From positions 8,954 to 72,953 of the forward strand of contig DLGD01000039.1 in the NCBI GenBank assembly GCA_002482505.1: a DNA stretch of 64,000 nt, read 5' to 3'. The notes under the pieces were generated by a model. The model did not search any database, was not told the DNA's origin, and saw nothing but the letters and a program-made list of their open reading frames with translations. The DNA comes from Christensenella sp. UBA7703. Lineage in GTDB: Bacteria; Bacillota; Clostridia; Christensenellales; CAG-138. Every line of letters starts with the position of its first letter. The stretch's first letter is position 1. Below are positions 58,459 through 64,000 of the stretch, one piece after another. A program made the position numbers and the translations under genes.

Positions 58459-59160
58459 ATGTTGACGAAAGCACAAAAAACGGAAGCCCTCGCCATTCTA
58501 CATGCGACGTATCCAAACGCGAAACCCGCGCTGGATTTCACGTCCCCGTTTGAGTTGTTGGTGGCAACCATCCTCTCCGCGCAGAGCACGGACGTGATGG
58601 TGAATAAGTGCACACAGGAGCTATTCCCCGTCGCCAACACGCCGGAGCAGATTGCCGCCATGACGGAGGAGGAACTATTCCCCTATATCAAACGCTGCGG
58701 CTTTTTCAACACGAAAGGACGGCATATCCTCGAGACCGCGCGCATCCTCGTTGCCCAATATGGCGGCAAGGTGCCCGCAAGCATTGAAACACTCCAAACC
58801 CTGCCGGGTGTAGGAAGAAAGACCGCGAACGTGGTCGCCAGCAACGCCTTTGGCATCCCCGCCATCGCGGTGGACACCCATGTATTCCGCGTGAGCAACC
58901 GCATCGGCTTAGCCGCCGCAAAAAATGTGGAAAAAACCGAGGAGCAGCTGCAAAAAGCGATTCCGCGTGAAGATTGGACCGCGGCGCACCACTGGCTCAT
59001 CTATCACGGGCGGCAGGTTTGCGACGCGAGAAAGCCGAAATGCGAAATCTGCCCGCTGAGCCATATTTGCCTCTATTATCAGGACGGCAAGAAAGCCGCC
59101 GCGAAAAAATCTGCGGCATCAACCACAAAGAAGAAGCCTGCGGCAAGCAAAACAAAATAG
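58459..59160 (+). CDS. nth: Endonuclease III with Lys/Ala-rich tail
   Basis: 233 residues from ATG 58459; an in-frame TTG at 58417 is less likely, neither has a strong site. The helix-hairpin-helix LPGVGRKTANVV (about 115-126, catalytic Lys), catalytic Asp in VDTHV (about 137-141) and the Cys4 [4Fe-4S] cluster C-x6-C-x2-C-x5-C (about 192-208) are all present. It removes oxidised pyrimidines and nicks abasic sites. After the cluster there is an unusual Lys/Ala-rich tail of about 23 residues ending at TAG, and the same reading frame continues as a further repeat for 19 codons (see findings). Confidence 0.9.
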   Translation: MLTKAQKTEALAILHATYPNAKPALDFTSPFELLVATILSAQSTDVMVNKCTQELFPVANTPEQIAAMTEEELFPYIKRCGFFNTKGRHILETARILVAQYGGKVPASIETLQTLPGVGRKTANVVASNAFGIPAIAVDTHVFRVSNRIGLAAAKNVEKTEEQLQKAIPREDWTAAHHWLIYHGRQVCDARKPKCEICPLSHICLYYQDGKKAAAKKSAASTTKKKPAASKTK

Positions 59161-59220
59161 AAGCTTGCGGCAGGAGACAAGAAGAAGCCCGCGGCAAGTA
59201 ATACAAAACAGAAAGATTAG
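59161..59220 (+). repeat. In-frame remnant of the nth tail repeat beyond TAG
   Basis: Following the nth stop codon, 19 sense codons and a second TAG (59218-59220) continue in the same frame as KLAAGDKKKPAASNTKQKD. The segment KKKPAAS-x-TK repeats the end of the annotated tail, and the nth TAG aligns with a CAG in this second copy. Confidence 0.6.
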
Positions 59221-59228
59221 GTTACACC

Positions 59229-60494
59229 ATGCAATTTGTCGATAAAGCGCGCATCGTCGTGAAAGCCGGAAACGGCGGAGACGGGCACGCCTCCTTTCAC
59301 CGTGAAAAATATGTACAGATGGGCGGGCCGGATGGCGGAGACGGCGGGCGCGGCGGCGACCTCGTGTTTTTTGCCGATCCGCATATGTCCACACTGCTGG
59401 ATTTTAAGTTTCAGCGATTCTACCGCGCGGAAAACGGTGAGCCGGGCAAGCCGGAGCTCAGCACGGGCAAAAACGGCAAACCGTTGGTGATTCGCGTCCC
59501 CGTCGGTACCATTGTGCGGGACGTGGAGAGCGGCGCCATCCTCGCGGACATGAGCGAGGGAAACAAGGAGCGGATCATCCTCCGCGGTGGACGCGGCGGC
59601 AAGGGCAACGCAAAGTTTGCAACGCCGACGCATCAGGCACCGCGCTTTTCTCAACCGGGCATCAAAACGGCGGAGTATGAGGTCGAGCTGGAGCTCAAAT
59701 CGATTGCGGATGTCGGGCTTGTCGGCCTGCCTTCCGTCGGAAAATCGACCATTCTCTCCGTACTCACCGCTGCAAAGCCGAAGATTGCGGCGTATCATTT
59801 CACCACGCTTTCGCCCAACCTCGGCGTGGCGTCCCGCCACAACCGCTCGTTCGTGCTCGCGGATATTCCGGGCTTGATTGAGGGTGCGGCGGAAGGCGCG
59901 GGCCTCGGGCACGATTTCTTGCGGCACATTGAACGCACGCGTATGCTGGTGCATGTCGTAGACATCTCCGGCAGTGAAATGCGCGATCCTGTGGAAGATT
60001 TTCAGAAGATCAACGACGAACTCAGCAAGTTTTCGCCGCTGCTGGCAGAGATTCCGCAACTGGTCGCTGCAAACAAGACCGACCTGCCGGAATCGGATGA
60101 AAACCTCGCACGATTCAAAGAAGCCTATCCAAACGTAGAAGTCTTCCCCGTTTCGGCGGCAACCGCACAGGGGTTTGAGGCGCTTTTAGATCGTGTGGTG
60201 CAGGTGCTCGACACCCTGCCGCCGGTGTTGCGATATGAGGAAACGGATCTTGCCGAGAGCACGGGGTATGAGTCGGGCTTCCATATTGAGCGCGGAGACG
60301 ACGGCGTGTTTGATGTCTCCGGCGGCGAGATTGAAAAGCTGCTGGATTCCACCAATCCGGACGACGAGCTTTCGATGCGCAGATTCCAGCAGTTGCTCAT
60401 CAAAAACGGCATTATATCGGCGCTGCGTGAGATGGGCGCGAAGGACGGCGACAGCATCCGCCTCGGCGAATGGGAGTTTGACTTTTTGGATTAA
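59229..60494 (+). CDS. obg: Obg-type GTPase
   Basis: 421 residues. The N-terminal glycine-rich Obg fold (about 1-158) contains repeats such as GGDGGRGGDLVFF. The G domain has G1 GLPSVGKST (about 166-174), G3 DIPGL (about 213-217), G4 NKTD (about 282-285) and a SAAT G5; the C-terminal OCT domain spans about 345-421. Obg links ribosome 50S assembly, ppGpp and stress control. Eight bases separate it from the extended nth frame end. A strong helper in the essential-gene run. Confidence 0.96.
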   Translation: MQFVDKARIVVKAGNGGDGHASFHREKYVQMGGPDGGDGGRGGDLVFFADPHMSTLLDFKFQRFYRAENGEPGKPELSTGKNGKPLVIRVPVGTIVRDVESGAILADMSEGNKERIILRGGRGGKGNAKFATPTHQAPRFSQPGIKTAEYEVELELKSIADVGLVGLPSVGKSTILSVLTAAKPKIAAYHFTTLSPNLGVASRHNRSFVLADIPGLIEGAAEGAGLGHDFLRHIERTRMLVHVVDISGSEMRDPVEDFQKINDELSKFSPLLAEIPQLVAANKTDLPESDENLARFKEAYPNVEVFPVSAATAQGFEALLDRVVQVLDTLPPVLRYEETDLAESTGYESGFHIERGDDGVFDVSGGEIEKLLDSTNPDDELSMRRFQQLLIKNGIISALREMGAKDGDSIRLGEWEFDFLD

Positions 60495-60566
60495 AAGCAC
60501 CCGCGATATTGGCGCGATGGCAGAGTACAACAACCGAACCAAACTTGCAAGAAGGCGGTATGAACG

Positions 60567-60992
60567 ATGGAACAGCAAGAACGCGTCCGCATCACCGTCG
60601 AGACGACGGTTCCCGTTTCGCCGGAGCTGGCATGGGAGTATTGGACGGAACCCCGGCACATCACCCAATGGAATCAGGCTTCCGAAGACTGGCACACGCT
60701 ACGCGCGGAAAACGACCTGCGCGCCGGCGGAAAGTTCACCTCCCGCATGGAATCGAAAGACGGCAAATTCGGCTTTGACTTCTGGGGCATTTACGACGAG
60801 GTGGACCCGCACCGCATCCTAGCCTCCACGCTTGGAGACGGGCGGAAAGTGCATGTTTCGTTTGAACCTGTGCCCGCAGGAACCAGAATCGTCGAAACAT
60901 TTGAAGCGGAAGGCGAAAACTCCGTCGAGATGCAACAGCAGGGCTGGCAAGCAATTATGGATCACTTCCGCAATTATGTAGCCAAGCAATAA
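60567..60992 (+). CDS. SRPBCC/AHSA1-like domain protein
   Basis: 141 residues. VETTVPVSPELAWEYWTEPRHITQWNQ (about 10-36) is the start of the START/Bet v 1-like helix-grip fold; the middle and end read GGKFTSRMES, FWGIYDEVDPHRILAS and WQAIMDHFRNYV. The family forms a deep ligand cavity and is related to activators of Hsp90 ATPase in eukaryotes, but bacterial versions have no established partner. Last gene of the trxB run, followed by a terminator. Confidence 0.85.
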   Translation: MEQQERVRITVETTVPVSPELAWEYWTEPRHITQWNQASEDWHTLRAENDLRAGGKFTSRMESKDGKFGFDFWGIYDEVDPHRILASTLGDGRKVHVSFEPVPAGTRIVETFEAEGENSVEMQQQGWQAIMDHFRNYVAKQ

Positions 60993-61023
60993 CCTTTCAA
61001 CAACAGCAAACAGCACGCACCAC

Positions 61024-61052
61024 AAAGTGCCCGCCATATGGCGGGCACTTTT
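61024..61052. terminator. Terminator at end of trxB-obg run
   Basis: AAAGTGCCCGCC and GGCGGGCACTTTT form a 12-bp stem with a very short ATAT loop; usable in both directions. Confidence 0.88.
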
Positions 61053-61145
61053 GCGTGAACGTTCTTTTATACAAAATCGATCGGCAAGAAATCATCGATA
61101 TTCAACTGAACAGCACCATTTTCTTGCCGGTAACGGCATGTTTCC

Positions 61146-61529
61146 TCATGAATTTGCCGCGTACTCCTGATTGATCAACACCTGCGCAATCGCAAACGCC
61201 CGAAGCCTGCGCACGGCGAGCGTGTGCTGCGGCGTACCGACGGCAAATTTCGGCAGAATGCTTTCCACGCGGATGGTTGCAAACGCGAATGCTTCCAACG
61301 CCTGTTCCAATTCTTCGTGTGAGGAAGCTATTGACTCCTGCGTTTCCCCAAGCTCCCGGGCAATCAACAAAAGCGCGAGCGAATACGCCGCGATCCCGCG
61401 CGCGGTCAGACGCTGCTGCGCGGAACCATCCTTCAGCTTCAGAATCGCTTTTTCGCTCTTCATCCGCGTGGACGCGATCGCCCGTGCAGCTTCCCGCAAT
61501 TCCATTTCCGAAAACACGCTCATGTCCAT
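61146..61529 (-). CDS. Small helical protein, function unknown
   Basis: 127 residues from ATG 61529, GGGAGAG just upstream. No signal peptide. It is almost all alpha-helical, with MELREAARAIASTRMKSEKAILKLKDGS in the first half, then ARGIAAYSLALLLIARELGE and FAVGTPQHTLAVRRLRAF. The repeated pattern 'KLKDGSAQQRLTARGIAAY / FAVGTPQHTLAVRRLRAFAI' (two copies about 65 residues apart) implies an internal duplication. I recall similar unnamed proteins from other Clostridia but no Pfam name. Its start lies right after the terminator of the FAD gene. Confidence 0.6.
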   Translation of the reverse strand: MDMSVFSEMELREAARAIASTRMKSEKAILKLKDGSAQQRLTARGIAAYSLALLLIARELGETQESIASSHEELEQALEAFAFATIRVESILPKFAVGTPQHTLAVRRLRAFAIAQVLINQEYAANS

Positions 61530-61541
61530 ACTCTCCCGTAC

Positions 61542-61564
61542 AAAAAGCCCGCCGTGAGGCGGGC
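61542..61564 (-). terminator. Terminator of FAD-dependent dehydrogenase gene
   Basis: GCCCGCC and GGCGGGC form a 7-bp stem with a TCAC loop, followed on the - strand by five Ts, only 13 bases before the next start codon. Confidence 0.85.
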
Positions 61565-61578
61565 AAAGTACGCTTGTC

Positions 61579-62979
61579 TTATTTTTCTTCCGTGGCAAGC
61601 CTGCGTCCCATGAGCACGCCCATGACGGAGGCCATCATCAACCCACGCGTCCAGCCGCTGGAATCGCCCAGCGAATAGAACCCCTGTATATTGGTCGTGA
61701 AGTTTTCGTCCATCTTCACGCGGTTGCTGTAGAACTTCAACTCCGGCGAATAGAGCAGGGTCTCCGCCGCGGCAAAGCCGGGGACAACCTGATCGACCGC
61801 CTGAATGAAGTTGATGATATTCGTCATCGCACGATACGGCATCGCCGCCGTGATATCCCCAGCGATCGCGTCCGGCAGTGTCGGCACCACGTTGGAGAAC
61901 GAGAGTTCCCGCTGCCAGGTGCGCTTGCCGTCGAGAATGTCGCCATAGCGCTGCACGAGAATATGCCCAGCTCCCAGCATATTGGTCAGCTCGCCAACCT
62001 TCTGCGCATAGGCAATCGGCTGATCGAACGGTACGTTGAAATTATGGGAGCAAAGAATCGCCAAATTGGTGTTGTTGGACTTCTTCTCTTTATATGCGTG
62101 CCCGTTGACCACGGCAAGGTCGTTGTCATAGTTTTCCTGGCTGACAAATCCGCCGGGGTTTTGGCAGAAGGTACGAACCTTGTTGCGAAACGGCTGCGGA
62201 TAGCCGATGAGCTTGCTTTCATAGAGCACTTCGTTGACGGTCTCCATGACCTCGTTTCGCACCTCGACGCGCACGCCGATATCCACGGTACCGGGCTGAT
62301 GCGCAATGCTGTGCTCCGCGCAGATGTTTTCCAGCCAGTCCGCGCCGCGCCGACCGGTCGCGATCACAACCGTCTTGGCAAAGAGCTCAAATCCCTGTTT
62401 GCCGTCGTTGAGCAAAACGCCTTTGCAAACGTTGTTTTCAAGGATCAGGTTCTCGCAAGCATGACCGAAAAGCATCTCCACGCCGTTTTGCAGCAGGTAT
62501 TGCTCGATGGCGTAATAGATGTCCTGCGCCTTTTCGGTGCCGAGGTGGCGAATCGGGCAATCGACTAGCTTGAGCCCCGCCTGAATCGCCCGGCGACGGA
62601 TCTCTTTGACCGCGACGGTGTTGTTGATGCCCTCGATGTGGTCGTCCGCACCAAACTCCAGATAGATGCCGTCGGTATAATCAATCGCGGACTGCGCCTT
62701 GTCGGGTCCGATCAGGCTCGGCAAATCGCCGCCTACTTCAAAGGAGAGCGAAAGCTTGCCGTCCGAAAACGCACCCGCGCCGGAAAACCCGGTCGTGATA
62801 TGGCAATATGGCTTGCAGTTGACGCAGCGGCCGGTCACGGCCTTCGGGCAACGACGCTGTTCCACCGCGAGGCCTTTTTCCACGATGACGATGCGCTGTT
62901 TTGCGCCGCGCTTGATCATTTCAAGTGCGGTAAAAATCCCCGAAGGGCCTGCGCCAACGATCACAACGTCTGTCTGCAT
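61579..62979 (-). CDS. FAD-dependent dehydrogenase (COG2509 type)
   Basis: 466 residues from ATG 62979 (GGGAGG upstream; an in-frame start at 62994 is inferior). FAD motif VVIVGAGPSGIFTALEM (4-20), the Cys-rich insert RCPKAVTGRCVNCKPYCH (about 43-60; a possible Fe-S or zinc site, typical of COG2509), FSGAGAFSDGKLSLSFEVGG and the late FYSLGDSSGWTRGLMMASVMG (about 440-460), which closes the FAD domain. These proteins are flavin oxidoreductases of unknown substrate, widespread in anaerobes. It is followed by the small helical gene across the terminator. Confidence 0.88.
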   Translation of the reverse strand: MQTDVVIVGAGPSGIFTALEMIKRGAKQRIVIVEKGLAVEQRRCPKAVTGRCVNCKPYCHITTGFSGAGAFSDGKLSLSFEVGGDLPSLIGPDKAQSAIDYTDGIYLEFGADDHIEGINNTVAVKEIRRRAIQAGLKLVDCPIRHLGTEKAQDIYYAIEQYLLQNGVEMLFGHACENLILENNVCKGVLLNDGKQGFELFAKTVVIATGRRGADWLENICAEHSIAHQPGTVDIGVRVEVRNEVMETVNEVLYESKLIGYPQPFRNKVRTFCQNPGGFVSQENYDNDLAVVNGHAYKEKKSNNTNLAILCSHNFNVPFDQPIAYAQKVGELTNMLGAGHILVQRYGDILDGKRTWQRELSFSNVVPTLPDAIAGDITAAMPYRAMTNIINFIQAVDQVVPGFAAAETLLYSPELKFYSNRVKMDENFTTNIQGFYSLGDSSGWTRGLMMASVMGVLMGRRLATEEK

Positions 62980-63166
62980 GTGTATTCCTCCCAAATCAGT
63001 TTCGGTTCTGCTTGTTCCGGTTTTTCGGTGCGCCCATGACGGAAACCCCGCCCGCGCGCACCAACCAACAAAGTAATATTTTTACCAGAAAAAGCGCAAT
63101 TTGTCAAATAAAACCTGAAATCATCGTGTCTTCTCCTCCGCTCTTTTCAGCCACCGGAAAGCATGG

Positions 63167-63172
63167 TATAAT
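63167..63172 (+). promoter_or_regulatory. Extended -10 promoter of sigma-like membrane protein
   Basis: TGGTATAAT: perfect TATAAT (63167-63172) with TGn extension; -35 not evident. Confidence 0.5.
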
Positions 63173-63204
63173 GAAATATCTTGTATACAGGGAGCGCCTT
63201 AGGC

Positions 63205-63942
63205 ATGCAGCTATCAGAATTGGTCCGCCGCATCCGTAGCGGCGAAAAAGAAGCCGTCAAGGAGCTTGTTGCCACATATGGCAGCGCGGTCTATCAACGC
63301 GCCTTTGAGCGCACGGGGGACAAAGACCTCGCGCGTGAAGCCGCACGCCAAACCTTCGGGCAGTTTGTTGCAATTGTGCAACAGCAGCAGGAGGACGATG
63401 GCTGGAATCTCTGGTTTGGCGACCTGATTGAGCGAAATATCTCCACCTATGCGCAAATCAGCACCGATATGCGTACGATTGAATCCGAATTGGATCATGA
63501 GATCGTGAGCAATGCTTCTCTTTGCGCGCCCGCAACTGCATCTGCCAAACAAGCCGCCGAGTCCGACTCCTTCATCTGGCGGCCGGAAGCAGAACCGACC
63601 CAGCAACGCAAACCGGAGCCGGAACCGGAAGCAGAACCGTTCGTCTGGCGCGAACAGCAAGAACCGCTTCCGCCGCAAAAGCCGGAGAAAGCCCGCCGCA
63701 AGGAACGCGGAAAGAAGCAGGAACCGCGCGCACACAAAGACAGCGTCCGGGACGAAATCTTCGATGAACCCTACAACAAAAAATCCAAGAGCGGCGGACA
63801 TGCATTCTCCATCTTCCTGCTGATCATCGTAAGCCTCTTGTTGCTCTGGGTGGTTGTCGGTGTTGCGATGACGATGCAATGGATTCCGTTCTACGATCTT
63901 GGTTTTACTTGGTTTAACACAAACGTGTTTAAGCTTTTCTAA
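63205..63942 (+). CDS. Sigma-70 region-2-like protein with C-terminal membrane anchor
   Basis: 245 residues from ATG 63205; an in-frame TTG at 63181 is unlikely. The first 65 residues (YGSAVYQRAFERTGDKDLAREAARQTFGQFVAIV) look like a degenerate sigma-70 region 2: YxxxxYxxAFxxTGDxxxAxxxxQxTF. Residues 95-200 are a Pro/Glu/Lys-rich disordered linker with a strongly basic KKSKSGG patch. One membrane helix (about 203-225) and a short external end follow. No region 4 is present. A membrane-held sigma-binding or regulatory protein is plausible; the family name is unknown. It lies at the window edge; no further gene is seen in the remaining 58 bases. Confidence 0.6.
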   Translation: MQLSELVRRIRSGEKEAVKELVATYGSAVYQRAFERTGDKDLAREAARQTFGQFVAIVQQQQEDDGWNLWFGDLIERNISTYAQISTDMRTIESELDHEIVSNASLCAPATASAKQAAESDSFIWRPEAEPTQQRKPEPEPEAEPFVWREQQEPLPPQKPEKARRKERGKKQEPRAHKDSVRDEIFDEPYNKKSKSGGHAFSIFLLIIVSLLLLWVVVGVAMTMQWIPFYDLGFTWFNTNVFKLF

Positions 63943-64000
63943 TTTATCAAACGCTTACAAAAATAAAAGATCGGGTATTTGAACTGAACCCCGTTGATTA

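Noticed and set aside
1..64000. CRISPR arrays, tRNA or rRNA genes, transposase genes, prophage
   Set aside because: No spaced identical repeats, cloverleaf-like genes, rRNA signatures or transposase motifs were seen on either strand. Only short inverted-repeat elements are present.

Overview
The window looks like a chromosomal segment of an anaerobic, G+C-rich Gram-positive bacterium of the class Clostridia (Oscillospirales/Christensenellales-like; genus not determinable from sequence alone). The signs are an NAD-linked trimeric [FeFe] hydrogenase operon, a T-box leader, strong AGGAGG ribosome sites, consensus sigma-A promoters, many Rho-independent terminators, an arginine deiminase gene beside an ornithine carbamoyltransferase gene, and several protein families seen mainly in Firmicutes (VanZ, DUF6485, DUF3795/DUF3788, zinc-ribbon membrane proteins). 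No rRNA, tRNA, CRISPR array, prophage or transposase gene was seen.

Layout. 1-5.9 kb: truncated MFS transporter, small Cys-rich protein, HAD phosphatase, DUF2804 protein, VanZ-like protein and an Lsa-like ABC-F ribosome-protection ATPase with a long leader carrying a three-codon upstream ORF. 6-11.2 kb: RCC1-repeat membrane protein, an ECF sigma factor overlapping a beta-propeller membrane protein, and a zinc-ribbon membrane protein. 11.2-14.8 kb: a WYL regulator with inverted repeats on both sides, then small zinc-ribbon, DUF3795, DUF3788 and AlkZ-related genes. 14.9-20 kb: a MacAB-like efflux operon divergent from a surface protein; both promoters carry the same direct-repeat operator at the same spacing. 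20-21 kb: a second ECF sigma factor with a small membrane partner. 21.2-29.8 kb: a ten-gene hydrogenase operon (HydC ... HydB-HydA) enclosing a putative sensory [FeFe] hydrogenase, two HATPase proteins, two DRTGG proteins and a PHP protein.

30-38 kb: GalE, a nucleotidyltransferase, a tiny lipoprotein gene with an operator-like palindrome, an O-antigen-ligase-type protein, two FMN-binding-fold proteins and a large zinc-ribbon protein. 38.1-40.1 kb: a T-box leader whose specifier reads as a tyrosine codon, in front of a divergent tryptophanase/tyrosine phenol-lyase family gene. 40-49 kb: aspartate kinase, DUF1015 protein, ornithine carbamoyltransferase, arginine deiminase, flavodoxin-like reductase, two HAD enzymes and an EamA exporter, plus MITE-like inverted-repeat elements. 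49-56 kb: C69 dipeptidase and serine hydrolase, a DMT transporter divergent from a Crp/Fnr regulator with a well-placed Crp-type site, a methyltransferase and a polytopic membrane protein. 56-64 kb: a housekeeping run (trxB, glmM, nth, obg, SRPBCC), a COG2509 flavoprotein, and a sigma-region-2-like protein with a C-terminal membrane anchor.

The most interesting material is regulatory: the ABC-F leader, the Tyr T-box on a lyase, the mirrored operator at 18.6 kb, the Crp site at 52.78 kb and the lipoprotein with a YtrA-like box. The hydrogenase operon ties H2 metabolism to a probable H2/redox-sensing module. All functions are inferred from sequence read by eye; no database search was run.
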